From Enchytraeus crypticus (taxonomy: Eukaryota; Annelida; Clitellata; Enchytraeida; Enchytraeidae), in contig CAJHZI010000276.1 of assembly GCA_905160935.1 (NCBI GenBank), positions 430,001-494,000 on the forward strand: a stretch of DNA of 64,000 nt, given 5' to 3'. Both the position numbers and the translations under genes were made by a program. Within the stretch, counting starts at the first letter, position 1; each line of letters begins with the position of its first letter. The notes beneath the pieces were generated by a model that worked only from the letters and a program-made list of their open reading frames with translations, did no database searches and was not told the origin of the DNA. This document shows, piece after piece, positions 1 through 13,800 of the stretch.

Positions 1-1531
1 TCGATGTTAAGGGTTTCATACAGAAGAGGGGAAATAATCCTTTCTTTGTCATAATGTATATGCGTGATCAACTGCAGTTGCTGCATGGACATGCACCAAT
101 TCTTTATTTGGATGCGACAGGCTCAATTTTTAAGAAATGGCAAGGCATTGACAAAAAAATGCTTTTATATTCTCTTGTTTTGCCAAATATAAGAAGAAAT
201 GAACCCTGCGTTCCTGTTTGCGAAATGATCTGTTCTGAACATAAGACTGAAATGATCAGCCACATGTTGTTCAGTTGTTTCAGAATGGATTTCAATAGAT
301 TAAATATACAGGGTGTCCATTCATCGAATTTTCCATGCAAATTAATCGTTACAGACTTTTCCTGGGCATCAATTCATTCAGTTTTGCATTCCTTCAGCCG
401 AACCAGTGATATTGAAAGCTATTTGCAAAATATGTATGAATCAATAGTATGCAATAAAGTTTGGAAGTAGACAGTTGGTATATTTATTTGTTCAAACCAT
501 GCGGTACATATTGTGGCTAGGTATTTGGCCAATTTGAAATTCAATTATGTATATAAGAGAGAATTTTTGCATAGCTTTGTTCTTCTTCAGTATAGCAAGA
601 CTTTTCCTAATGCTATAAGTACTCTTTCATTAATTTTCAATGTTTTTGGAGAAATGTTTGAGACGAAGATTGTTAAAAAGGCTAAACAGCAGTTGCTTAA
701 TAACATAAAGAATTGGAAAATTAAAGGAACCGAGTCTGATGAGATTGATCGTGACAGTGACCTTCACAATGTCAGTGATAGAAATGTGGGAAAGAAGCTG
801 CAGAAAGCTATTCGTGCCAGTTCACCTTGGTTGAAATATTTTAACGAAAGAAGATGTCAGACACAGAAGATCAATGAGATTGAAATTGATTGTATTGGCA
901 GTTCAAAGAAGTTAAATAAGTTCTATTCAGAAGCCTTGACTGGCTACTTAATACGTCACTGGCTGTCTTCAAAGTCACAAAGTTCATAAATAAACAACGT
1001 GAAAATATAAAAAAACGCCTACTACGTTTCAAACTTGCAGAGTCAAGACCTACAAAGAGACGTGGCTTAGGCACTGATATTCATGAAGCAGAAGAAAAAT
1101 GGGGGAAGAAACGTGCGAAATATGTGAAGACTTCCACGGCTTCAATGGAAACATTATTTAAAAGAATTACATTATTTAAATGTAATTCTTCGTCATCGTC
1201 TATCTCCATTACGTCCCATAATTGTGACAATATTGCAGGTGTAGTCTCGTCCAGTGGAGAAATAAATTTATCTGCGACATCAAGTGTTGTTCCTAATTCT
1301 TTTAATAATGACAATATTGCTAGTGTAAATCCAATATCTTATGAAGTTACGACCTCGAATTTTGAATCAAGTGCAAGTGACAATAACGAGCAAATTGCTG
1401 TTGTGCAAGCCAAGCGTTTAGCAAGTGCAAGTATCATAAGCATTTCAACTGTGGATGGTACGACTCAAGCAGTTACGACTGATTTTGCAAGCAAAACTCA
1501 AGCAGTGAAAGAGCCTAGCTTAAAGCTGTAA
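1..1531 (+). pseudogene. MULE-like DDE transposase, decayed, 5' end outside window
   Basis: The frame is open from the window edge. Segment 54-470 holds a first catalytic-Asp candidate in LDATG (about nt 111-125), followed by a beta-strand-rich stretch, then a second in VTDFSWASIHSV (about nt 346-381). An in-frame stop lies at 468-470, after which the same frame continues with a Cys/His motif ICSNHAVHI (about nt 485-511), and ORF 513-989 follows. This D...D...CxxH order fits MULE-type DDE transposases that are fused to Ulp1-like proteases in invertebrates. A frameshift near 960-990 moves the frame; a basic stretch and a low-complexity Ser/Thr-rich linker follow to a stop at 1531. With at least one stop and one frameshift it is not functional. 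The superfamily call is inference from motif order; a KDZ or other DDE family is possible. Confidence 0.5.
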
Positions 1532-1534
1532 TTC

Positions 1535-2036
1535 ATGATTCGGAGTGGTAGGCGAATGACCCTGAATGACAAAGAATCTGTTTTGCCTGAAGGAGAATGG
1601 CTGGAAGCAAATGTTGTTTATGGTTTTCTAGATTGCTTTCAATCAGAGAAGTGCTCCATGTGGACTGATGCAGACGTTAAATATCAAGCATCCTATGCAG
1701 AGGGATGGATCGAGCTGCGGAATATTGATATCTTTGTTTGGCAAGTATATGGCTGAAGGCCTTAGCATTGAAGGAGTTCCAACAGATGCTGTCAGCATGA
1801 AAGCTGCAATAATGGAAATCTGGGATACTCTCGTTCAAAATAAAGATACTGAAAGATGTTGCGCGTGCAGAAATAAAGAAGACTTGCGCCCCAATACGCT
1901 TAACCTAGACCGATGGCTAGTCTGCTCCCTTTGTGACAATTATTTTCATTTTGCCAGTGCAAATAAGGAATGTAATGTTACTGGTGTTGATAATAGGAAA
2001 AAATGGCTATGTAGTTATTGTAAATATGCCATATAA
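1535..2036 (+). pseudogene. Ulp1/SENP-like (C48) protease remnant plus Cys-rich zinc-binding tail of the same element
   Basis: ORF 1535-1756 contains the start of a Ulp1 fold (EWLEANVVYGFLDCF, about nt 1598-1642). A second frame (1668-2036) contains HPMQRDGSSCGILIS, the Gln...DGSSCG catalytic-Cys segment of C48 proteases. The part that should carry the catalytic His (HW-type motif) lies between these and is missing, so the domain has an internal deletion plus a frameshift. The C-terminal part (about nt 1855-2025) has paired cysteines in a PHD/RING-like spacing: CCAC, CSLCDNYFH, C, CSYC, ending at a stop at 2036. Ulp1 domains are often carried by MULE and related transposons, which links this to the upstream transposase. 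Protease identity is moderately sure; activity is excluded by the breaks. Confidence 0.55.
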
Positions 2037-2189
2037 ACTTTTATTTCAATTTTGAAATGTAATTTATAAAAAGATTTGTAAACCTTAAAATAATTATATG
2101 TAATTTAAAATCCGATAAAAATAAAAATTTCATTCTAATATTATTGTACTACAGTAAGCTTTTATTAAATTTTATATTAAAGAAATGAC

Positions 2190-3415
2190 TGACAATTTCT
2201 GCAAGTCCCACTTTTGTTGGAGTTCATTCTGCCAATTGTGGAGATATTATTGTGCAAATGCACCAGATTGTAGATGGATAGTGTTCATTTTGTCAGTAAT
2301 TAAAATGATGCACAGATTCTATCAGCACTTTTTTCTGTGCACTTGAAAATGTCTGTTTTGCAGTGAAAAATACCAGAGAATCTCTGCCAGTCCCACTTTT
2401 ATTGGAGATTATTCGTCCAATTGTGGAGATATTACTGTGAAAATGCACCAGATTGTAGCTGGATGGTATTCATTTTGAATACTATTGAAATGGTGCACAG
2501 ATTCTATCTGTACTTTTTTCTGTGCACTTCGAAATGTGTGTTTTGCAGTGAAAATTACCTGAAAATCTCTACCAGTCCCACTTTTATTAGAGATTATTCG
2601 TCCAATTGTGGAGATATTACTGTGAAAATGCACCAGATTGTAGCTGGATAGTGTTCATTTTGTATACTATTGCAATGGTGCACAGATTCTATCTGCACTT
2701 TTTTCTGTGCACTTCGAAATCTGTGTTTTGCAGTGAAAAGTACCTGAAAATCTCTACTAGTCCCACTTTTATTGGAGATTAATCGGCCATTGTGCAGAAA
2801 TTACTGTGCAAATGCACTAGATTGTAGATGGATAGTGTTCATTTTGAATAGTATTGAAATGGTGCACAGATTCTATCTGCACTTTTTTCTGTGCACTTCG
2901 AAATGTGTGCTTTGCAGTGAAAAATACCTGAAAATCTCTACCAGTCCCACTTTTATTGGAGATTATGCGGCCATTTGTGCAGAAATTACTGTGCAAATGC
3001 ACCAGATTGTAGCTGGATAGTGTTCATTTTGTGTGCAATTAAAATGGTGCACAGATTCTATCTGCACTTTTTTCTGTGCACTTCGAAATGTCTGTTTATA
3101 GTGAAAAATACCTGAAAATCTCTACCAGTCCCACTTTTATTGGAGATTATGCGGCCATTTGTGGAGATATTACTGTGCAAATGCACCAGATTGTAGCTGG
3201 ATAGTGTTCATTTTGTATACTATTGCAATGGTGCACAGATTCTATCTGCTCTTTTTTCTGTGCACTTCGAAATGTGTGTATTGCAGTGAAAAATACCTGA
3301 AAATCTCTACCAGTCCCACTTTTATTGGAGATTATTCGGCCAATTGTGGAGATATTACTGTGAAAATGCACCAGATCGTAGCTGGATAGTGTTCATTTTG
3401 TGTGCAATTCAATTT
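2190..3415. repeat. Tandem satellite array, about 185 bp unit, about 6.6 copies
   Basis: The landmark CACCAGATTGTAG recurs at about 2261, 2446, 2631, 2815 (variant), 3000, 3184 and 3369, giving steps of 184-185 bp. Each unit also has a GGTGCACAGATTCTATCTGC segment and a short inverted pair around GTGCAC...GTGCAC. Units are highly similar, differing by point changes and 1-2 bp indels. Short ORFs of 61-82 codons recur in every unit on both strands and are a by-product of the repetition. The array starts about 150 bp after the last codon of the Ulp1-bearing relic, so it may be its terminal or subterminal repeat. Confidence 0.9.
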
Positions 3416-4275
3416 GTGCATTTCGGATTCCTAGTTTAACCTAAGTATGGTTTTGAATTTTAATTTTAGAAAAAACACCTTAATTTCGAATGTGAATGTC
3501 AATGTGAATGTCAAACTAGAATACAGGACATCATTTGTTATTGTTGTATATAATTTATGACTTAGACGAGGTTAGGCCTAATATTAGACTATGTAGGTCT
3601 ACAAATAGGGTTATAGAGTAATATCATGATAGGGTTATGATAATATTTTCAGGGTTGGCTCCTAAGGTCATTAGAGTATTCTTAAGGTCTCAAAAGCCAC
3701 CGATGGGTCCAGAAGAAAAATAAGCTGTTACTGTATTTGCATATAACAGCATTTAAAAATGGCATCGAATTACTAGTTCTATTACTCTCGAATCTCTCGA
3801 TGAAGAAAATTGTAGACTAGCGAGCCACAAAACTACTTAAAATATATTGTAGATTGACATGTCTAGCATGTCATCTATGAAAATATAAAAATAAATAAAT
3901 ACATAGTACAGGTACAAAATGTGCCAACAGTAATTTCTATTTATCATAATACTAAACCGGAATATTGAAGTTATTGTATAATTATAATAGAATTATGCAT
4001 AGACTTGCCGTTAGATATCTGATTTACTGAAATATACATTGTTTAAAAAGTCTATATACCTAAATTCACATCAAGTAACGTTTAGATTCTAATGTATTAA
4101 AACTGGACTATGTTATTAAGTATTAAGCTAGAATCATTTGTTCAACATAAATAATGAAGAAATTCGGACAGTACAGAAAATATACACTCTAACTTGAAAT
4201 ACATTATATTAGTCTCCACCAGCCCCATTATTTAGACACCACCACAAGCTGTACACTTAATAATACCAAATACAA
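3416..4275. other. AT-rich non-coding stretch, 3' flank of UBL4A
   Basis: No credible coding region or recognised repeat. It lies between the satellite array and the UBL4A stop codon (minus strand), so part is probably UBL4A 3' UTR. I could not fix a polyadenylation site. Confidence 0.5.
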
Positions 4276-7200
4276 CTACTTCTGCAGATTCGCTCTAGCA
4301 ATGCGTTCAATATCATCTAGACTTAGCCGACTAATCTGATTTCGTAATTCCTGAAACATAACAAATATAGCCACACATGAACATTTTAAATTAACTCTTT
4401 TTCGGTGTTATAGCAATGTAATGCATGTTAGAATATAGTATCTATTATCCACAATGCAAGTTAGAATACAGTATCTATCAATTATCTACGATGCAACTTA
4501 CAATACAATACATACAGTACATTGGGAGAGTACTCAAAAGACCACGCACGAAAGCTTGCCCATTAAAACAGTAAAAAATGTCATAATCTAGATGCAAACT
4601 GTAAAATTTACCCTTTTTAAACTTTTTATTTAATTTGCACTGGGCACATCATCTAGAAGTGCCCTAGGCCTAGTGCAGACAACTTGAACAAATAGGTATT
4701 TTTGCAAAGCTATAAAAGGTAGTAGAGTTGCAAATTAAAATAAAAAATTAGAATTCAAACTTTTTTGCAATTAAAATGAAAATCCTGTTTTAGTTTCTTG
4801 ACATACGCAATTATATTAAGCATTTTTGGGCGCATACCGTAAACAACAATTGCCGTCAAAAAATTAAAAGTACTGAATAAAATAAATATACCATTGTTTT
4901 CAGTCCTATGTCTGATTATATTACAATTATTCAGGATTTAAATAGTATGATGACGGCACAGTACATGTACATTCTTCTGAAACGTTTTCTGTGTGTTTTT
5001 TGATAAATCATTCTCTTATAACCCATCCAACACATAGCATTATAATTAAGAATCTGTGAAAATTAACTCAAATTAAAGATTAATTAATCATAAAATTTCT
5101 GAAATTTAACTATTAAAAATGTTCCAACGTCAGAAAGGGCATTCGGTTGGCGAGCGCTAAGGCTCTAGAAATTGCTACAACAATTTAAACGAATGGAATG
5201 GTCATATTGTGACTGGTGTGGGACAGTGAGGATAGGAGAAGATCTATTCCTTTACCAACCCTGGTTAAACTGGGATTCAAGGGAAGATGATGATGATGAA
5301 CTATTAAAAATGTTAATTGTTAGGAGTCCTAATAAAAATAAAATGTGGCCTACTTCGAAAATACTAAGTCACAGTGGAACTCAGACCATAGCATTTCAAT
5401 GAGAATACACTCGCAACATTCTAAATATAAAAGTGTTTTTCGTATCTATGGTCTGATAGCACTTGCGGCTACGCATAATAAACTCAATGGGCATCGGCGT
5501 TTATTTACTAAGTAGGCAACACTGATAGGGCAATGATTAGCCTCACGTCAGCAGTGCTACAAATGGCCGAAGCCAATGAAAGCATGTATAAAATTAATTG
5601 ACTAAATGTAAAACCTTCTTTTATTGGCTTACTATATCGTCAACAGAAAAAGAGTGGCTCCTTTGATTTACTTGGCAACATAGTAAACAAAAATATTGCA
5701 GCTTTATAAATTATAGGTTATTGTAGTTTTATAGATTTAACTCAAGTATACTTGCTTGAATTTAAAAAAATTGTCTACTCTAGAGATTAAAGTGAATAAG
5801 CGAAATCTTATCTAACGAATATGGAAGTGAATAGTGATGATCTTGCTGATTTTGTCCAAAATCGATCAGGTTATTATAAATCTTATTACTATTAAGAAAA
5901 GTATATACATATTTACTTCTTATATGAGTAGGGTTTTTATAATATGTTATAGGTAAGTTTTATTGTACTTATTGATCGTATGAGTCAGTGCGTCACTAGT
6001 AAATTTTATTAGGGGATTTACTAAAGCTATAATTGAGAAATAGTCAAAATACATATAATAAAAAATTTTAAATATTGTAAAAATAAAAAATAATTATGAT
6101 AATATTGGTTAGGACCTTAGGGTGATTTTCTTAGTCCATGCAATTTTATTCAAATTTTAATAAGTGATGGCACTAGCTTCCAAGGAAGCAGATTTACTTA
6201 AAGATTTACAGAAGATATCACACTTATTGGAATAGAAATGGATACAAACAAAATAATGATATAAGTAGGTCAACAATTTTGCAGATGACATACTATAATT
6301 GTTTTGCCTTTTTCTTACAGTTAGGCCTAAGGTATCTAATCAAACGAAACGTCATAAAGGAGCAACATGTGACAGCTGTGAACAAGAATTCACTAGACGC
6401 TATGATATGCTGCGCCACAAAGGAACACATCATCAACAAGGTGTGAAGATGTATTATTTACTTGTAATTTTTTTCTTCTAATGAACATGTATAGTAATTG
6501 TAAAAAAATTTAGGCGTCTAATATTTTGTCTCATCAGATTGAACAAATGTCATACATAGATTTAAATTTTATCACTACTTAAAACTAACATACCAAAATG
6601 CTCATTTTGATTCTTATCTTAACCTTGAATTTAATACTTAAATTCAGTTTCCATTGGAATATTTCTGGATATTATATAACATAATCAAGTGCTTATTTCA
6701 GGTAAATTGTGGTTTCTAGTTTGTCTGTTGGGAGTGTCTATTGTAGCCCTGACTTGTTTGAGAATCTCTATTAACCTATTAAAGCATAAACTGCTATGGT
6801 TAATTAAATGTGAAATATAGGATTGAAGTTGATAAATTAACGAAGAATCGCTATTGGATAACCAACTCTTGTTGTGAGGACTAATAATTTCTTAGTTACT
6901 TCTAATTATTTGTGAACCATTCTGAGTTTTTCAGTACTGCATCTCATATCATTTGAAAATATAGGCAGTTATTATTTATTGATAGTTGTTTAAACCAAAA
7001 ATATTGCCAAGTACCGTTCTGACTATATGATCATCTTATCAATAGTAAATGTTTTGAAAAAATATTTTCATCTACATTTCCTATTCAACTACTAGGCATT
7101 ATATTATGAAAATAATATTTTTCAGGTACTGTTAATAGAATCATCTGTCCTAGTTGCAGTGCCTCGTATTCTCGCAAGGACTATCTAGTGGCACACATGA

Positions 7201-10200
7201 AACGGTTTGGGCATGGAAGTAAGAATTTATTTATTGAACTAAATTATTTTTACTATAAAACGTTCCCTTTTTACTAGAAAAAAGTCAACTTTTTACTGGA
7301 AAAATATTGATATTTATATTAATATATATAAAAAAGCTAAAGTTAACGTCAATTTCCTATATACAGAAATATACCATTTCCTATACGAGCGGCAATACAT
7401 GCTGAATCACTGCTCAGCTATTCCAGGTCATCAAGCGGCTTAGAAGAATTGCTGAAGCGGACTGTATGAAATATTTGCCAAGTCATGGAAAGCCTTTATC
7501 ATTATTATTACTATTATTATGGTTATCATTATTACAATTTTTATTATTATTATCATTATTATTCCTTTGACTTCCTAACTTACAAAGAATATTAAATAAA
7601 TTAGTACGATAATCAAAGTTACATTTGAAATATGTTATTGTATAAAAGAATATTATATATTAATTGTTGAAAGAATAAAAGAATATTAATTGTTATTGTA
7701 CCAAGAATAATAAAGAAATGAGTACGTTTATCATTGTTATATTTTGAAATGTGTTATTGTATAGGTTTTCGAGCGCAGAGGTCGGTTCTGGAGAGCAAGC
7801 AACCAGTTATGCCATCAGCTGCCACTGTAGATACTTCCAAGAAACAATTTTCGTGTGATACCTGCAACAAGAAGTATGCATCTAAGAAAGGTTTGCGCGT
7901 CCACTGCATTGTTAAGCATAATAAGCTAGTGAAGCATCACAACGTCAGATGTTCTATAGAAACTTGTAACTTCTCTTGTACAAGTATGAACAATCTCAAT
8001 GTTCATCTCAGCTCTAGACACAATATTAATATTACAGCTGAAAGTCTTCAATTCAATTCAATCAGCGAGTTTGATGACTGGAAACAAAAAGTTGAGGATG
8101 AAACACCGTGTAGATTTGTAAGGAGGGGATGTAGAAGCTCTACGGTAGGATCAACTCATTACTATTACTGCAGCAGAAGCGGATTTTATCAGCCTAAAAT
8201 TCAGCGCAAACGGTTTTTGAAATTGCAAGGATCGCGAAAGATTCAGCGAACTTGTCCTGCTCAAATAGTTGTAAGAACTTCTGATTGTAGTGACATTAAA
8301 GTACAAGTGAAATTTGTTAATAATCACTTGTGTCATTCCAGTGCATATGAACAACTGTGCCACATTCCTCTGTCTCGTTCCAACAGAACACAGCTAGCTG
8401 GCAGACTTGTGCAGCAGGTGCCGTTCAACGCAGTACTGCAGGAACTACGTAGCAGTATGGACGGTAGACTGACTCGACTGCACTTGTTGACTAGAAAGGA
8501 TCTGAGAAATGTGATGAAGTCATATCATTTGAACCTCTCAGAGCGATTTCATGATAATGATTATGCCAGTGTTGACGGTATTGTCCAAGGACTCAAGTTA
8601 CAACATAAATCTCCAGTCCTTCTACACAAGCGTCAGGGTGATCAAACCTTCGATATAGGTGATCCCGATATTGATTTGACTGCTTGCGAAAAGGAAGATT
8701 TTTTGTTGGGCCTTATGGATGATGCTCAGTGTAAGATGCTGCAGCAGTTTGGTACAGGAGATATGAGTGTTGCATGTGCAGACTCAACCCATGGCACAAA
8801 TGGGTATGGATTCCTCTTGGCAACTCTCATGGTGTTGGATGAGAACAGAGAAGGCTATCCGGTCGCCTTTCTCTTCACAAATAGAGAGACGGAGGCAGTA
8901 CTGAAGATTTTCTTTAGCTTCGTTAGGCAGAGGTCTGGCATTATAAATGCCAATGCATTCATGAGTGACATGGCCCCTCAGTTTTTTAATGCATGGCAGG
9001 CTGTGATGGGACCATCTGCACGACATCTATACTGTTCCTGGCATGTTGATAAAGCGTTCAGAGAGTGCCTGCATCGTCATATCATGGGACAAGATGAACT
9101 GCACTCAACTCTATATAAGCAGCTTAGGGCACTAATGGAAGAAGGAGATGTGACTACCTTTGAAGCGCAGTTGCCTTGCTTCAAGGCGAACATTAATAAA
9201 ACTCAACACTCCGGAGAATTTGCAGATTTCTTTGCTAAGAATTATGAGAAATCTGCGAATAAGTGGGCTTACTGTTACAGAACAAGTTGTGGTGTAAATA
9301 CCAACACGAGCCTGGAGCGGATGCATGGACGATTAAAGTACGATTATCTGGGTGGTAAAAAAACAAGCGGATGGATCGTGCGGTGAGTCATGTTATCCGT
9401 TTCATGTGTGACAAGCACTTCGAGAAAGTGATTTCTCTAGTGAAGGGAAAATACACTCCAAAACTCTTGGCCCTGCGTAGAAGGCACAAACATAGCCTAG
9501 GAATGAAGGAAACTGTTGCTGAGAGTCAGGTTGGAAGAGAATGGTGTGTGCAGTCAGAGACAAACACTGATGAAATGTATACAGTGATAAGAGTTAAAGA
9601 AAACTGTCTGTGTAACCTGATCTGCACGGAATGTAGGGCATGCATTCACATGTTCAAGTGTACATGCATTGATCAGGCGGTACGCTTCAACATGTGTAAG
9701 CATATTCATCTGGTGTGTAGTCAGTACCCTGTCGTTCATCAGTCTGCAGTAGAGAATAGTGACGATGTGGATGAGAGTCTGGTGATTGCTGAGGAAACGG
9801 AGGAGCAAATACAGCGATCAGATCAACTAACTGCTCACCTTGAACAGCTCGCTCAGCCAACAACTGAAGTGCATAAAGAGCGCAGAACAGCACTACAGAT
9901 GTGTAGTGCGATTGCTGCTCTAGTTGAAGCTACAGGGGATCTTGATCAGTTGAAAACAATCAGTGATACGCTGAAATCTATTCTGCCGAAAGTTGAAGCG
10001 CTGAAAGCCAGTCAGTGTAATGAATTTGTGTGTTTAGAGGGTGCTGAACGGGAACCTTCAAATAAAGGTTTGGTTAAACAGCGAAGGTTTGTGAGCACTC
10101 AAAAGAAAAGAATAACCAAGAAACTATCCTTGTCTAAGCCAACTTCGGATGAGAGGAGATCTTTTCAACTGCAATGGGCTGAAGATGATTTAGTTCGCCA

Positions 10201-10814
10201 ATCACCACTTTATCAGGAACATCCTACAGATATACCTGGGATGTCTCATGTTGAACATTAACCTGCATAGAGTTGTTTTCAATTAGAAATCTTTGTCCTC
10301 TGTTTTCCTGAAAGAGAAACTGAAATTCAAAATTGTTGTGTCCATTCTTTTCCCCGTGTTGTGTCCCGGTTGTTTGAAGAATTGACCAACCGGTGACTGC
10401 ATGTGTCATAGAAGGTGGCTAAAGCACTAAGATCCATACCAACGTCAGATAGGGCATTTGGCTGATTAGCGCCTAGGCTCCAGAAATTGCTACAAAAATG
10501 GAAACTAATTGAAAAATCTCAAATAGGGGATTGGCTAGTGGAGTGGTGTAGGAGAGACAGGATTTGAGACAGTCTAATGCTTAAGCCTACTTTGAACGTT
10601 TGTACTAATTAATTAGGCACTACACTTGTTTCATTGTAAGTTCTTTTCCTGTTTCATTTTATTTTCTTCGTACTCTAAAGTTTATTTTAGTTAGTTTTTT
10701 TTTTTTTTTTTATATGAAAGTTGTTTACTTGTTTTAAACTTTTAATAATTTAGTGGAAGGCAGAGAAGAGTGGAGGCGTTATGTACCATGGACCTGCTAG
10801 TAGGCATTGAACTA

Positions 10815-10873
<59 letters not shown>

Positions 10874-13800
10874 ATTGAATATTATGCAATAGTTAGCTGG
10901 TCAATTCAAATGTTCGAATATTAATTAAGGTCACGAAAATCAATTATATCTTCACTTGGACTGCTATGTAGTAAATACATCTGCCACTGATATTTGTATT
11001 TGTGCTGGATGTTATACATAACGGCACACTGGGTCAGAAAGCACAGATGCTTGTTTAATGCCCATTTCCTCCTTCCTCTCCATGGTTATTAGTAATCTTT
11101 ACCTTTTATAGCGCATCATTTGCAGCCTGCGAAGATTTAAGAATAACCTTCCATCACTCTGGGATTTTTCCTTCCTAAGCTGTCAGCACTCGGTCTTCCA
11201 AGGTGGTCACACACAAAGCACTAACCGAGGTCGATGTAGCTTAACTTCGATAATTGACGCGCAACTCAACCTATTATATATATATATTGTATGTTTCAGT
11301 TTAGTATTTGTAATATGGACAGCTGTATCTGACATAAATGAGTGATGAATAAATTTCATTTTCATCTTTAGATAAGTAATTTTTAACTTGACAACTTAAC
11401 AAATTGTTAAAAACAACTTCAGATAATTAATTTTGATATATTTACGTCAGTTTCATCTCATGACAGTGACATCAATTACAGGCGAGATTAGGATTTGAAC
11501 CCCGTACATACTGATCCACAGTCTGATATCTTACTGATATCGCCTCGGCTCTGTCGAATAGGCTAGCATTGTCAGTAATAGCTCCTATGTGAGAATTCTT
11601 GATAATTATACGAGGATCTTATACAATCATATTCATGCTCAAGGAGTAATTTTTCGCTATATTAAATATTTCACAATAATTTATTTAATAAATAATAAAT
11701 TTAAAAATTAACACTACATTTAGTATTTAATATTTTATACGTAATATAGCCTACATTCACTGTATTTGGAAGAGATAATTTTTTAAATTCCCGGGTTTTC
11801 CCTTTGACTACTTTCTACAATAAGAGGTAAGTAGGTCGTGTTTAAGGGGAGGAGCTGACCTATAAGTAGCCAATCATATAACGGTCCACGTAATGTCAAC
11901 CGCCGACGCCGATGCCTTGAGGTAATATTATCTGTAGCCGCAAGTCTGATGGCGGCGTCCATAAAAATAAATAAACAAATATTAAAGTAAGAATTTATCA
12001 GCCTATTTTGGCTAGTACTATAGTTTTTTAGTACAATTAGACCATAATGCAATATACTTGTCAAGGAAGACCTGATGGCCCATGTCCTAATATTGGAAGA
12101 GTCAGTTCAACTCTCAACACGCAATACGACTTATATCTATGCCCTGATTGCCTGATTTTTCGTGAGTCGCTAGGAGGCGACAGTGTGGATATCAGCTTGA
12201 TCATTTCTGAGCCTGAAGGCCCGATTAGCTCTGAGCCGGCAGGCCTGTTGTCTGATGCAGTGGAGGCTCTCAACCCGTGTCGCAACGAACTGCTGTGTTT
12301 CGTTTTGGATAAATGCAACGTGGTAGCTGCCGAACAGTTGTCTAAACTATGTTGTGACTGCTATAAGAAGGAAGAAATAGTTGCTGCTAAGTCATTATTG
12401 GATTCAACCCTTGGTTATAAAACTAAGAGTCGTAAGGGTGCTCAGAAATGTCGCGCTACGATGGATGACATCATCAAGTGCTGTCTGAACCCAAGGGTAA
12501 TTCTGCCACAGTTTTATGCTGTGGACTTTTCACGTCTGCCACCTGTGGATGTGAAAAACATTGACATGTCTGCGGTTCTTAAGGAGCTGCAATATCTCCG
12601 TGCTGAAGTGAGGGAGATGCAAACTTTGAAGCACGAATTAGACGTTCTAAAGCAGGAGATGGAGAAATTTCACATATCCAGTCGACCATGTCCCACTGAA
12701 ATGTCTAGTAGGCCTACTCCTACTTCTACGCATCCCTCATCTGCTACTGGATGGGGTGTGAATTTTCCATGTCTTCCCCAGGCTGGCGATTTGCAGCAAC
12801 TCAGACCTCCACTGCCATTACTCAGAGGAGCCTTGTTACCGATGACGAGGCGTCCAACCAGGCTTCTTTCACTCTTGTAGAAGGAAGGAAGAAACATAAG
12901 AATAAAAACAAGCCTAATGTTGGGTCATCCGAAACTCAAAAGAACAATAGAAGATCTGTTGTCGGAATATCTACCTCCAATACTACTGTCAAGGCAGCGG
13001 CAACTACTGTTGACGAGTTGTCGATGTGCGTGAATGAAATTAAGGGTGATGTAAATGTTGTTGATGTCGTTTGTAACAAACTTCAGTCTAAACATGAACA
13101 TCTTTACTCGTCGTATCATGTATCTATTCGTGTGGATATTGCTCACATGAGCAAAGCCATAGAGCTATTCATGTCCAAGGATCCTTGGCCACAAGGGGTA
13201 TTTGTTAAGAGATATTTTAATCCCAGTAATGGAAAATCCCAGTAAGAATATTACACTTTGTACATTCAATTGTAGATCGGTCAAAAGCTCGACAACTGAA
13301 ATTAGTTCCATATGTGATCAATGTGATATATTATTTTTACAAGAACATTGGCTACTTCCTAATGAAATTAATTTTTTATCAAGTCTTCATTATAATTTTT
13401 TAGCAATGGGAAGTTCTGCTGTTGATGTTACATCCGATGTTCTTATTGGTAGGCCATATGGAGGCACTGGTATTCTGTATAATAAGAGGCTTAGTCCTTT
13501 CATCACTCATATTCCTACTAATAATTCTAGATTGTCTGCTTTGATTTTGAGTACTATATTAGGACCAACATTAGCTGCAAACTTTTATATGCCCACTGAT
13601 TACATTGAAGATTATATTGAAGTGTGCTCTTCTATTACAACATTGTACACTGAATGCGATGCAGTTCAACTCATAATTGCTGGTGATTTTAATTGCCAGT
13701 ACGGTTCAAGATGTTTCCCTTTGTTTATTAATCTTGTTACTGAAAATAATTTAGTCCTAACCGATTTAAATAAATTATCTGATGCGTTTATTTACAGTAA

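Noticed and set aside
2409-3389. Repeated 61-82 codon ORFs on both strands
   Set aside because: They recur once per satellite unit in both orientations and differ by frame-breaking indels; a product of tandem repetition, not genes.
9351-9371. Programmed -1 ribosomal frameshift in the MULE gene
   Set aside because: The zero-frame phasing (GGT AAA AAA ACA) does not give an X XXY YYZ slippery heptamer in the right register, so an indel or sequencing error in the A run is the simpler reading.
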